DNA from: Pseudoxanthomonas koreensis_A
Lineage (GTDB): Bacteria > Pseudomonadota > Gammaproteobacteria > Xanthomonadales > Xanthomonadaceae
Reading direction: 5' to 3'
Length of the DNA stretch: 64,000 bases
NCBI RefSeq assembly: GCF_041890415.1
Contig: NZ_CP169056.1
Span: 2,728,001 to 2,792,000, forward strand
A program made the position numbers and the translations under genes. Shown one piece after another: positions 39,423 to 48,108 of this stretch (within the stretch, counting starts at the first letter, position 1; each line of letters opens with the position of its first letter). The notes below the pieces were generated by a model that was given only the letters and a program-made list of their open reading frames with translations, was not told where the DNA came from and ran no database searches.

Positions 39423-40328
39423 ATGTTCTTCCGCAACCTCACTTTCTTCCGCTTCCCCGCTTCGCATGACTTCTCCACGCTCGACGACCTGCTTCCCGAA
39501 GCCGCACTCAAGCCGGTTGGCCCGCTCGAGCTGTCATCCAGCGGCTTCATCGCGCCGTTCGGCCGCGGCGAGGAAGCGCTCTCGCACCGCGTCGGCGCTG
39601 CGGTCTGGCTGACGGTCGGCAGCGAGAACAAGATCCTGCCCGGCTCGGTGGTCAATGACCTGCTGGCGCAGAAGGTGCTGGAAATCGAGGACAAGGAAGG
39701 ACGCAAGCTTGGCGGCCGCGCACGCAAGCGGCTCAAGGACGACCTGCTGCACGAGCTGTTGCCGCGCGCCTTCGTCAAGAGCGGGCGCACCGATGCGCTG
39801 CTGGACCTGGAGCACGGCTTCCTGGCCGTGGACACGTCCTCGCGCAAGAACGGCGAGGCCGTCGCTTCGGAAATCCGGCGCGCGATGGGCAGCTTCCCGG
39901 CGATCCCGCCGAATGCGGAAGTGGCCCCGCGCAGCGTCCTGACCGGCTGGATCGCCGGCGAGCCGCTGCCGGAGGGGCTGTCGCTGGGCGAGGAATGCGA
40001 ACTGAAGGACGCGATGGATGGCGGCGCCGTGGTCAAGGCGCAGAACCAGGAACTGCTCAGCGACGAGATCGCCAAGCACCTGGAGGCCGGCAAGCAGGTG
40101 ACCAGGCTGGCACTGGTGCTGGATGACCACGTCTCCTTCGTCCTGGGCGAGGACCTGGTGGTGCGCAAGCTCAAGTTCCTGGAAGGCGCGGTGGACCAGC
40201 TGGAAAGCACCGAGCGCGACGACCTGCGCGCCGAACTGGACGCGCGTTTCGCCCTGCTGGCCGGCGAAGTGCGGCGCCTGTTCCTGGTACTGGAATCGGC
40301 ACTGAAGCTGAGCAAGGCCGATGCCTGA
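39423..40328 (+). CDS. rdgC: Recombination-associated protein RdgC
   Basis: Encodes 301 residues. The start MFFRNLTFFRFP and the segments GFIAPFGRGEEALSHRVG, ILPGSVVNDLLAQKV and ALDDHVSFVLGEDLVVRKLK-type tail (LVLDDHVSFVLGEDLVVRKL) are typical of RdgC, with the usual ~300-residue length. It forms a ring around duplex DNA and limits RecA loading. It is transcribed away from the secreted-protein gene with about 270 bp between them, and is followed by a metallopeptidase gene. Confidence 0.95.
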   Translation: MFFRNLTFFRFPASHDFSTLDDLLPEAALKPVGPLELSSSGFIAPFGRGEEALSHRVGAAVWLTVGSENKILPGSVVNDLLAQKVLEIEDKEGRKLGGRARKRLKDDLLHELLPRAFVKSGRTDALLDLEHGFLAVDTSSRKNGEAVASEIRRAMGSFPAIPPNAEVAPRSVLTGWIAGEPLPEGLSLGEECELKDAMDGGAVVKAQNQELLSDEIAKHLEAGKQVTRLALVLDDHVSFVLGEDLVVRKLKFLEGAVDQLESTERDDLRAELDARFALLAGEVRRLFLVLESALKLSKADA

Positions 40329-40452
40329 CCGGCACGGCGGCCAGGCGCCGCATCGGCAGGCCGCCACATCGACGATCCGGCCGTTCCGCGTGCAGGAGCA
40401 CGCGCGGCGCCGGCAGCCGCAACCGGCATCCGATCCGGCCTAGAATCGGCGC

Positions 40453-41244
40453 ATGTCCTCGCCGCTCCACCGCCTGGTCTCACGCACGCCGCAGCGCGTG
40501 CAACGCGACACCCTGGAGCTGGCGCTGGACGATGGCCGCCAGATCACCGTGCAGCGCGTGCGCGACCCGCGGGCGCTGCGGATCAAGCTCAGCGTGGACG
40601 AACGCGGCGCGCGCCTGACCCTGCCGCTGCGCGCCAGCCTGGTTTCCGGCGAGCGCTTCCTGCACGAACACCGCGGCTGGCTGGCGGCGCAGATCGAGCG
40701 CCACCTGCCCACCGATGGCGCCCCCGAAGCCCTGGTGCCCTGGACCAGCACCCAGCTTCCCCTGCGCGGCGCACTGCTGCCGCTGCAGTGGCAGGAAGGC
40801 CGCTACCTGCGGATCGAGCGCGACCCGGCAGAAGGCGTGCGCGTGCAATGGCCGGTGCGTGCCGGCGATGCCGCGCTGCGGCGTGCGCTGCGCACCTTCT
40901 ACGAAGCCGAAGCGCGCGCCGACATCGGCCGCTGGCTGCCGGCCTACCTGCCCGGCCTGCCGCGCCCGCCACGCTGCGTGCGCCTGAAGACGATGTCCTC
41001 GCAATGGGGCTCGCTGGCACCGGACAGCAGCATGTCGCTGGACCTGGCGCTGGTGCTGGCCCGGCCATCGGCCTTCGAGTACGTGCTGGTCCACGAGCTG
41101 TGCCACCTGCTGCAGGCCAACCATTCGCCTGCATTCTGGCGCGAGGTGGAAGCGCGGATGCCCGCATGGCGCGCCGAACGCGAGTACTTCCACCGCGAGG
41201 GACGCCCGCTCAAGGCCACGCTGCGCGCACTGCTGGCGAACTGA
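40453..41244 (+). CDS. YgjP-like zinc metallopeptidase (M48/SprT-like)
   Basis: Encodes 263 residues. The YgjP/DUF45 pattern is present: RRALRTFYEAEAR, KTMSSQWGSLAPDSSMSLDL (the conserved K-x-M-x-S-x-WGS motif), and the zinc site YVLVHELCHLLQANHSPAFW with HELCH and the downstream His/Trp. There is no signal peptide, so the protein is cytosolic. Substrates of this family are poorly known. It follows rdgC by 124 bp on the same strand. Confidence 0.9.
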   Translation: MSSPLHRLVSRTPQRVQRDTLELALDDGRQITVQRVRDPRALRIKLSVDERGARLTLPLRASLVSGERFLHEHRGWLAAQIERHLPTDGAPEALVPWTSTQLPLRGALLPLQWQEGRYLRIERDPAEGVRVQWPVRAGDAALRRALRTFYEAEARADIGRWLPAYLPGLPRPPRCVRLKTMSSQWGSLAPDSSMSLDLALVLARPSAFEYVLVHELCHLLQANHSPAFWREVEARMPAWRAEREYFHREGRPLKATLRALLAN

Positions 41245-41328
41245 GCCGGCCGTGCACCATGCGCCCGCGTTCCGGCTGTGCACCGCGGCACGCTAGGATG
41301 GCGCCCGACCCATCACCGGAACCTGCCG

Positions 41329-42354
41329 ATGCGCCTCTCGACCCGTACCCTCCTGTCCACCGCCGTGCTCGCGGTCCTGCTGGCCGCTTGCCAGGGCGAT
41401 GCCGACGCACCGGTCGCCACCGATGACGCAGCGGCCGTTGCGCCGGCTGGTGACGACAACGTGGCCGATCCCGTCGCCCAGGCATTCGCCTGCCCGGCCG
41501 ATCCGGGCACCGCGCCCAGTGGCGAGCTGACCGCCACGCGCATCCCCGCCGCAGACGGTGACGGTGCCGGCGGCCTGTACGAGGGTCCGGTATGGACCGG
41601 TGGCGCGCTGTACTTCTCCGATTTCCGTTTCAGCGAGGGCTTCCCGTCCAGGATCCGCCGGCTCACCGCCGATGGCGTGCTGGAAACGGCGATCGATCCG
41701 GGCGGCAGCAACGGCCTGGCCCTGGGCCGCGACGGCGCACTGGTCGCCGCGACCCACGACCGCAAGGAACTGTCGCGCTACGACCTGGTGGATGGTTCGC
41801 GCATGCGCATCGTGGGTGAGTACGAGGGGCTGCCGTTCAATTCGCCCAATGACCTGGTGGTGTCTGCCGACGGCACGATCTGGTTCACCGACCCGGACTT
41901 CCAGCGCGGCGACGCGCAGGGGCAGGAAAAGACCCGGGTGTACCGCGTCGGCACCGACGGCACGGTCAGCGTGGTCGACGACACCATCGCCAATCCCAAC
42001 GGCATTGCCCTGTCCCCGACCGGCGACGTGCTGTACGTGGCCGGCGGCGGCGAGGAGGGCGTGCTGCGCGCCTATCCGCTGGTCGACGGCCAGGCCCAGG
42101 CCGGGCGCGACCTCACCTCCACCACCGTCCCGGACGGCCTGGCGGTCGACTGCCTGGGCAACATCTACCTCACCGAACACACGCGTCGGCGCGTGCGGGT
42201 GGTGTCGCCGGAGGGCCAGGACGTGGCCCTCATCACGGTCGATGCCAACATCACCAACGCCACCTTCGGCGGGCCGCAGCGGCGCACGCTGTACCTGACC
42301 GGTGCCGGCTCGGTGTGGTCGCTTGACCTGGACGTGACCGGCCTGCCGTACTGA
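41329..42354 (+). CDS. SMP-30/gluconolactonase-like lipoprotein
   Basis: Encodes 341 residues from the ATG at 41329; an in-frame GTG at 41278 is less likely because the signal peptide (TLLSTAVLAVLLAAC, Cys21) begins naturally here. The mature part is a six-bladed propeller with SMP-30 marks: LYEGPVWTGGALYFSDF, NSPNDLVVSADGTIWFTDPD, NPNGIALSPTGDVLYV, VPDGLAVDCLGNIYL. The Glu, Asn and Asp in these are the metal ligands. A lactonase acting on sugar lactones is plausible; in a xylose-oxidising strain it could open xylonolactone, but there is no direct link. Confidence 0.87.
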   Translation: MRLSTRTLLSTAVLAVLLAACQGDADAPVATDDAAAVAPAGDDNVADPVAQAFACPADPGTAPSGELTATRIPAADGDGAGGLYEGPVWTGGALYFSDFRFSEGFPSRIRRLTADGVLETAIDPGGSNGLALGRDGALVAATHDRKELSRYDLVDGSRMRIVGEYEGLPFNSPNDLVVSADGTIWFTDPDFQRGDAQGQEKTRVYRVGTDGTVSVVDDTIANPNGIALSPTGDVLYVAGGGEEGVLRAYPLVDGQAQAGRDLTSTTVPDGLAVDCLGNIYLTEHTRRRVRVVSPEGQDVALITVDANITNATFGGPQRRTLYLTGAGSVWSLDLDVTGLPY

Positions 42355-42410
42355 CCTTGCCGGCAGCCCCGGCGCACCGGGCCTGCTGCATCGCGCACCC
42401 GCGCAAAAGG

Positions 42411-42435
42411 AAAGGCCCCGCAATGCGGGGCCTTT
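42411..42435. terminator. Bidirectional intrinsic terminator
   Basis: AAAGGCCCCGC AAT GCGGGGCCTTT: a perfect 11-bp stem with A and T flanks on each side, between the convergent lactonase-like and FadL-type genes. Confidence 0.93.
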
Positions 42436-42457
42436 CCGTGTCGCGGACCGGCTGGAC

Positions 42458-43843
42458 TCAGAACCGGTACTGCGCGGCGATACCGAAGATGTCCACGCCG
42501 CCGTCGTAGACGCCGGTCAGGCGCGAGCGGCTGGACGAGAGCAGGTCGACCTGCGGGTCGTCGGCCAGGTCCACCCGCACGTAGCTGGCGCTGATCTCCA
42601 GGTTCGGGGTCGCCGCCCAGGTGGCACCGATCGAGTACCAGTTGCGGTCCTGGTCGGGCATGCGCGGGGTGCGGTGCGCGTAGCTCACCGGCGACTCGTC
42701 GCGGGCCACGCCGGCGCGCAGGGTGAACCGGTCGTTGAGCGCATACTCGCCGCCGACCGTGTAGAACCAGCTCTCTCCCCAGCTGTAGTCCTCGGCCGAA
42801 TCGGCCTGCACCGGGTTGTCGAACTGGATGCGGATCTCCTTGAGCGAGCGCCAGTCGGTGCGCGAGGCCTCGGCCATCAGGGCCAAGCGGTCGCTGGCCT
42901 GCCAGGTGGCGCTGAAGGTGTCCACGCTGGGCGTGGTCAGCTTGGCCAGCGCGCCGGTATCCACGTACTGGCCGGTGGCCGACAGCACCGTGGCCACGTT
43001 GCCCGGCACGCTGAAGTCGGCGGTGCCGGTCAGCTCATGGTCGATTTCCGAGCGGTGCATGTAGCCCAGCGACAGGGTGTCGGTCGGCCGCCAGTTCAGG
43101 CCGACGATCCAGCCCAGGCTGTTGTCGGTGCCGTGCACGCTCACCGTGCCGTCGTTCTTCTGCGGGCCGAACGGGCCGGTCACCGGGTTGGGCATGAAGC
43201 ACAGCGCCTGGGTCTGCGGATTGGCGCACAGCGCCGAACCGAAGTCGATCGCGTTGGACAGGGTGACGTCGGCATGCTCGTAGATCGCGCCCAGGCCCAC
43301 CGAGAAGCGGTCGCCCAGGTCGATCGAAGCAGCCAGGGTGAGGTCGATGATCTGCACGTCCGAGTTCAGGGCGTGGTAGCGGCCCTCCCAGCCATCGTCG
43401 TAGTCGGTCTTCAGGCCGAACGGGGCGCTGACCATGGCACCGAGGGTGACGTACTCGAAGCGGTCGCTGAGCGGCATCACGAACGACATCGCCGGCACCG
43501 CGGCCAGGGCGCCGGCGTCACCGCCGTCGCCGCCGGTCAGCGGCTGCTGCAGGGGGGTGCCGGCGGCGGCCGAGCCACCGCCCTCGAACCGGAACGACAG
43601 GTCGATGGCACTGACGTCGGCCTGCACCGTGGTGCGCTCGAACGTGGACATCAATGCGGGATTGTTCACCACCACGGAGGTGTCGCCCTTGGCCGATGCC
43701 GAGCCGGCCATCGCGCGACCCTGGGCCTTGATGCTGTTCTCCTTCAACTGGAAGGCGGCGGCGGCCGCATGGCCGCTGGCCAGCACCCCGGCAATGCCGA
43801 GAACCAGGGCGGAGACACGGATGAGGGTAGGGGTGTAATGCAT
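42458..43843 (-). CDS. FadL-family outer membrane transporter
   Basis: Encodes 461 residues. The ATG at 43843 is chosen over that at 43858 because GGAGAA lies 8 bases before it. A signal peptide (RVSALVLGIAGVLASGHAAA) precedes the mature start AFQLKENSIKAQGRAMAGSA, then VVNNPALMSTF, the FadL hatch region with its NPA motif. The remaining sequence alternates as beta-strands and ends YDGGVDIFGIAAQYRF with a terminal Phe. It takes long-chain fatty acids or other hydrophobic molecules across the outer membrane. A promoter with a perfect dyad lies upstream at 43930-43976. Confidence 0.93.
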   Translation of the reverse strand: MHYTPTLIRVSALVLGIAGVLASGHAAAAAFQLKENSIKAQGRAMAGSASAKGDTSVVVNNPALMSTFERTTVQADVSAIDLSFRFEGGGSAAAGTPLQQPLTGGDGGDAGALAAVPAMSFVMPLSDRFEYVTLGAMVSAPFGLKTDYDDGWEGRYHALNSDVQIIDLTLAASIDLGDRFSVGLGAIYEHADVTLSNAIDFGSALCANPQTQALCFMPNPVTGPFGPQKNDGTVSVHGTDNSLGWIVGLNWRPTDTLSLGYMHRSEIDHELTGTADFSVPGNVATVLSATGQYVDTGALAKLTTPSVDTFSATWQASDRLALMAEASRTDWRSLKEIRIQFDNPVQADSAEDYSWGESWFYTVGGEYALNDRFTLRAGVARDESPVSYAHRTPRMPDQDRNWYSIGATWAATPNLEISASYVRVDLADDPQVDLLSSSRSRLTGVYDGGVDIFGIAAQYRF

Positions 43844-43929
43844 GTTGCGGTTCTCCATGACGATTGAGGGGACGCCAGCGCCCGGCGGGCGCCCGCCCGG
43901 CCGCCCGCCGCCGTCGGACTCCCCTCCCG

Positions 43930-43976
43930 ACATACGACGCCGTATGTAGTATGACCGCTCTGGTTTAACGGGACAA
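43930..43976 (-). promoter_or_regulatory. Promoter and TetR-type operator of the FadL-type gene
   Basis: On the - strand, a -35 TTGTCC (43976-43971) and -10 CATACT (43953-43948) are 17 bp apart. Directly downstream, over the start point, is the perfect dyad ACATACG ACGC CGTATGT (43947-43930). Its size and position suit repression by a TetR-family factor such as a fatty-acid sensor; no such regulator is in the window. Confidence 0.7.
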
Positions 43977-44059
43977 TAACGGGGGTACGGACACCGCCGG
44001 TCCCGCCTTCCTTCGCACCGGTGGCAGACGCAGCCAGCGTGTTCGGCGATAGTGGCGGC

Positions 44060-44752
44060 ATGTTCGTCTCACTCCCGTCACGCCGGAAGCCGTCGCTGCG
44101 CTGGGCCACCCCGTTGCTGTTCGCGGCGCTGTGGCTGGCCTTCATGTGGATGCTGGGGCGCCCGGACGAGGCCCGGACCAGCCTGTGGCTGGCCTGGGGT
44201 GCGCTGGGGCGCGGCCTGGCCGGCGGTGAGACCTGGCTGGCCGTGCTGCGCGATGGCAGCGCGTTGCGCCTGTTCACCGCGCTGTTCCTGCACGCGGACT
44301 GGGCGCACCTGCTGGGCAACCTGGTGTTCCTGCTGATCTTCGGCCTGCCCGCCGAGCGGGCGATGGGGCCATGGCGGTTCCTGCTGCTGTTCCTGTGTGG
44401 CGGCGCGATGGCCAACCTGGTGGCGGTGATCGCCATCGCCAGCCCGGACCGGGTGGTGATCGGCGCCAGTGGCGCGGTGTCGGCGGTGATCGGCGCCTAC
44501 CTGGCGCTGTTTCCCGGTGCGCGCCTGGGCGTGGTGCTGCCGCTGGGGCTGTTCCTGGAATTCGTGCGCGCCCCGGCGTTCCTGCTGATCGGCATCTGGG
44601 CCGCGCTGCAGGTGGTGTTCGCCTACATCGGCCCGGCCTTCGGTGCGGTGGCCTGGGCCGCGCACGTGGCAGGGTTCCTGTTCGGAGTGGCGTTCGCACT
44701 GGTGCTGCGCGCCGGAATCGCGCGCAGGCTGCGCCGGCAGAAGGGATACTGA
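44060..44752 (+). CDS. Rhomboid-family intramembrane serine protease
   Basis: Encodes 230 residues from the ATG at 44060; a GTG at 44021 would add 13 residues without hydrophobic character. Six or seven spans are visible. The catalytic pair is Ser137 in VIGASGAV and His202 in AWAAHVAGFLFG, and the conserved HADWAHLLGN (78-87) supplies the oxyanion-side His and Asn. It cleaves membrane proteins within or near the inner membrane. It is divergent from the FadL-type gene and is followed 83 bp later by a DUF1820 gene. Confidence 0.92.
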   Translation: MFVSLPSRRKPSLRWATPLLFAALWLAFMWMLGRPDEARTSLWLAWGALGRGLAGGETWLAVLRDGSALRLFTALFLHADWAHLLGNLVFLLIFGLPAERAMGPWRFLLLFLCGGAMANLVAVIAIASPDRVVIGASGAVSAVIGAYLALFPGARLGVVLPLGLFLEFVRAPAFLLIGIWAALQVVFAYIGPAFGAVAWAAHVAGFLFGVAFALVLRAGIARRLRRQKGY

Positions 44753-44835
44753 GCCGGCCGCAGCGCCCCGCCCACCCTTGGAAACCGATCCTGCGCGCCC
44801 CATCCTTGGGCAACACGCATGCGCGCGAAAACACC

Positions 44836-45159
44836 ATGGCAAAGCCGCTCTACAAGGTCACGTTCCTCAACCACGGCAAGATCTACGAGCTGTACGCCCG
44901 GCACGTGGGCGGCAGTTCGCTGTGGGGTTTCACCGAAGTGGGCGAGTTGGTATTCGACCTCCACGAAGGCCTGGTGGTCGACCCCACCGAGGAACGCCTG
45001 CGCGACGAATTCGGCACCACGCGCATGCTGCACCTGCCGATGCAGAGCATCGTCCGGGTCGAGGAGGTGGAGCGGAAGGGCCAGTCGGCCATCCGCGATG
45101 CGACCACCGGCGAGAAAGTGGTGACGCCGTTCCCGATGCCTGCCAAGCCGCCGCGCTGA
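44836..45159 (+). CDS. DUF1820-family protein
   Basis: Encodes 107 residues from the ATG at 44836. The DUF1820 pattern is clear: PLYKVTFLNHGKIYELYARH, LWGFTEVGELVF, TEERLRDEF, MLHLPMQSIVRVEEV and a C-terminal VTPFP. Members are small soluble proteins widespread in gammaproteobacteria, some near RNA or lipid genes, with no established role. No signal peptide is present. It converges with the S41 protease gene, leaving 74 bp between stops. Confidence 0.9.
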   Translation: MAKPLYKVTFLNHGKIYELYARHVGGSSLWGFTEVGELVFDLHEGLVVDPTEERLRDEFGTTRMLHLPMQSIVRVEEVERKGQSAIRDATTGEKVVTPFPMPAKPPR

Positions 45160-45233
45160 ACGCACCGGCCCCGACTGACCGACCCCAATGCCACGGCCGC
45201 GCCGCACCGTAACGCGATGCGCAGCAGCGCTGC

Positions 45234-46664
45234 CTACTCGGCGGCGGCCGGCGCTGCCGTCACCAGTGACTTAAGTTCGGCCAGCGCCGCAGTGATGGGC
45301 TTGTCTCCCGGCAGCGCAGACCCGGCACGGTAGTCGCGCCCCTCTTCATCCCCCCGCAGGTGCCCTGGCAATACCGCCTCGGTGATGCTGGCCGCACCGG
45401 CCGGGGCATCGGGATGGAGCAGTGCCGGGTCCGGCTGCAGTTCGACGTCGGGCACGATGCCGCTGGCCTGGATCGAGCGCCCGCTGGGCGTGTAGTAGCG
45501 CGCGGTGGTCAGCTTCACCGAATCACCGTTGTCCAGCGGCAACACGGTCTGCACCGACCCCTTGCCAAAGGTGCGGCTGCCGACCAGGCGCGCGCGGCCA
45601 TTGTCGTGCAGGGCCCCTGCCAGAACTTCCGAGGCGCTGGCCGAGCCTGCATCCACCAGCACCACGATCGGCGCGCCCTGCAGGCGGTCACCCGGGGTGG
45701 CATCGAAGCGGGTGTCGCTGACCGGGATGCGCCCGCGGGTGGAGACGATGCCGCCGCGCTCGAGCAGTTCGTCGGCCACCTGCACCGCCGAGGTCAGCAG
45801 TCCGCCGGGATTGCTGCGCAGGTCCAGCACCAGGCCGTGGACGCGCCCGCCGGCGCGCTCCTGCAATTGCTCCACATGGCGCCGGAAGTCGTTGCCGGTA
45901 TCGGCCTGGAAGGTGCTGATCCGCACGTATGCATAACCGGGCTCGAGCATGCGGCTGCGCACGCTGGTGATGCGGATGGTCTCGCGGACCAGCGCCACGT
46001 CGAACGGCTTGTCCCGGCCTGCACGCACAAGGGTGACGGTGACCGTGCTGCCGGGCGCGCCGCGCAGCGGCTCCATGCCCTCCACCTGGGCGATCGGCTT
46101 GCCGTCGATGGCCACGATGGTGTCGCCGGCCAGCACGCCGCCGCGCGCGGCCGGAGTGCCATCGATCGGCGCGATCACCTTGAGCGTGTTGTCCGGCTGC
46201 TGCAGCAGTTCCACGCCGATGCCGTCATAGGCGCCGCTGGTCTGCTGCTCGAAGGTTTCGCTCTGCTTCTTGTCCAGATAGGCGCTGTGCGGATCCAGGT
46301 CCAGCAGCAGGCCTTCGATCGCCGATTGCATCAGGGTGCGATCATCCACCGGGTCGACGTAGGCCTCCTTGATCGCCCTGTACACCGCCACGTAGCGACG
46401 GATCTCGGCCAGCGGCACCTTGGAGTCGTGCACGTCGGTCGCGTCGGGATCGTCGCTGGCCGCAACCGGTGCATCGATATCATCGGTGACCTGCTCGTCG
46501 GCCTGCTCGTCAGTGTGTTCGTCGGTCGCGTCCTGCACGGGTTCGGCCGGAGGATCGACCGGTGCCTGCATCGGCGGCCCGGCGCCGTCGGATTGCGCGG
46601 ACGCGGACAACGGCGCCACGGCCAGCAGGACCGACAGCAGCAGGATCGTGGACGGGCGGCGCAT
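45234..46664 (-). CDS. S41-family C-terminal processing protease (CtpA type)
   Basis: Encodes 476 residues. A signal peptide (TILLLSVLLAVAPLSASAQ) is followed by an acidic low-complexity linker (residues ~40-80), a PDZ domain (YDGIGVELLQQPDNTLKVIA, then GGVLAGDTIVAIDGKP) and the S41 catalytic core: LDLRSNPGGLL, then VLVDAGSASASEVLAGAL with the nucleophile Ser, and GSRTFGKGSVQTVLPL with the general-base Lys. It is periplasmic and processes C-terminal tails, in relatives acting on peptidoglycan hydrolases. It follows envC by 77 bp, the usual envC-ctpA pairing. Confidence 0.95.
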   Translation of the reverse strand: MRRPSTILLLSVLLAVAPLSASAQSDGAGPPMQAPVDPPAEPVQDATDEHTDEQADEQVTDDIDAPVAASDDPDATDVHDSKVPLAEIRRYVAVYRAIKEAYVDPVDDRTLMQSAIEGLLLDLDPHSAYLDKKQSETFEQQTSGAYDGIGVELLQQPDNTLKVIAPIDGTPAARGGVLAGDTIVAIDGKPIAQVEGMEPLRGAPGSTVTVTLVRAGRDKPFDVALVRETIRITSVRSRMLEPGYAYVRISTFQADTGNDFRRHVEQLQERAGGRVHGLVLDLRSNPGGLLTSAVQVADELLERGGIVSTRGRIPVSDTRFDATPGDRLQGAPIVVLVDAGSASASEVLAGALHDNGRARLVGSRTFGKGSVQTVLPLDNGDSVKLTTARYYTPSGRSIQASGIVPDVELQPDPALLHPDAPAGAASITEAVLPGHLRGDEEGRDYRAGSALPGDKPITAALAELKSLVTAAPAAAE

Positions 46665-46741
46665 CGCTGACTCCGGGGCGCGCGGACGCGCGAGGCTCGA
46701 TTATGCGATGGTCCGGCCGATGCCGCTTGGTCGCCGTGGCC

Positions 46742-48019
46742 TCAACGCCGCTGCAGCCAGGACGCCGGATCCACCGGCTGGCCACTGCGGCGCAACTCGA
46801 AATAGAGCGCCGCCCGCCCGTGCCCGCCGGAACTGCCGACCCGGGCGATGGCGTCGCCGCGGCGCACCCTCTCCCCGGCATCGCGCAACAAGGTGTCGTT
46901 GTGCGCGTACAGGCTCATGTAGCCATTGCCATGGTCCACGATCAGGATCAGCCCGTAGCCGGTCATCCAGTCGGAAAACACGACCATGCCGTCCGCGACC
47001 GCGGTCACCGGGCTGCCGACCGCCGCGCCGATCAGCACGCCGTCGCTGCGTCGCCCGTCCGGAAGCCGCCCGCCGAACTGGGCCAGCAGGTCGCCGCTGG
47101 CCGGCCAGCCCAAACCTCCGACCTTCGGTGCTGGCGCGGCCGCGGCCACCCGCGGCGGCACCTTGCCGCCGGCCGATGGCGCGGAATCGGCGGGCTGCCG
47201 GGCCGCCCGGCGGGCCGCGGCGCGGCGCTCGGCCTCGGCCCGTGCCGCAGCGGCGCGCAACCGCGACAGCAGCGCCTCGAGGGACTTGGCGTCCTGGCCC
47301 AATGCAGTCTCGCGCTGCTTGCGGTCCTGGTAGCGCTGGTCCAGGTCGCCCACCAGGGCGGCGCGCTGCCGGCGATCGCGCTGGGTGGCCTCCAGCCGCT
47401 GCCGCTGTTCGTCACGCAGCGCTGCCAATGTGCGGGTGCGCTCGCCAATCCGGGTTTCGGTGACCTCCAGCTCGCGCAGCGAGCCGCTCATCTCGGCAAC
47501 CTGCCGGGCATGGGCCTGCTGGGCATAGCGGTAGTAGGCAAGCGTGCGCTGTGCATCGGACATGCGGTCCTGCGCCAGCAACAGCTTCAGCGGTACCTGC
47601 GGACCCAGGGCATACGAGGCGCGCAACAATCCGGCCAGGCGTTCACGCCGTTGCTGCAGGTCGCGCTGGATCCGCACGCGCTGCACGCGCAGGTCGTCGA
47701 GCGCCCGTTGCTCGCGCAGCAGCGCCGCCTCGGTCTGGGCCAGCTCCCGGGTCGTGCGCCCGAGTTGCTCGTCGGCCCTGCGCAGGCGCACGGCGGCATC
47801 CCCGCGCTGGGATTCCAGGCGGCGGCGCTCGCGCGCGATCTCCTGCAGCTCGACTTTGACCTTGCGCAGTTCACGCTCGGTGCTGCCGGCATCGCGCCGG
47901 TCCTGGGCGGCCGCAGCGATCGCCATGGCCATGGCCGTGGCCCCCAGCAACAAGGCGCACGCCGCACGCCGGCACCGGACGGGCCAGCGGGGCGGGCAGC
48001 ATTCGCGCGGATCGGGCAC
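46742..48019 (-). CDS. envC: EnvC-like murein hydrolase activator
   Basis: Encodes 425 residues from a GTG at 48019, with GGGAG seven bases upstream; the ATG at 48091 lies far from a ribosome site. A signal peptide (ACALLLGATAMAMAIAAAA) precedes a long coiled coil (about residues 50-260, rich in Arg/Glu/Gln) and a C-terminal LytM domain starting GLGWPASGDLLAQFGG. The metal-binding residues of active LytM enzymes are incomplete (DHGNGYMSLYAHN keeps one His region), as in EnvC, which activates amidases at the division site rather than cutting itself. Confidence 0.92.
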   Translation of the reverse strand: MPDPRECCPPRWPVRCRRAACALLLGATAMAMAIAAAAQDRRDAGSTERELRKVKVELQEIARERRRLESQRGDAAVRLRRADEQLGRTTRELAQTEAALLREQRALDDLRVQRVRIQRDLQQRRERLAGLLRASYALGPQVPLKLLLAQDRMSDAQRTLAYYRYAQQAHARQVAEMSGSLRELEVTETRIGERTRTLAALRDEQRQRLEATQRDRRQRAALVGDLDQRYQDRKQRETALGQDAKSLEALLSRLRAAAARAEAERRAAARRAARQPADSAPSAGGKVPPRVAAAAPAPKVGGLGWPASGDLLAQFGGRLPDGRRSDGVLIGAAVGSPVTAVADGMVVFSDWMTGYGLILIVDHGNGYMSLYAHNDTLLRDAGERVRRGDAIARVGSSGGHGRAALYFELRRSGQPVDPASWLQRR

Positions 48020-48108
48020 GCCGGAGCTCCCGGTGACTTCAGACAGATGCGGATTGTAGCCAGCCGTGCTCCGATACAGGCTTACCGGCATTCGCCTGGA
48101 GGTCGCCC

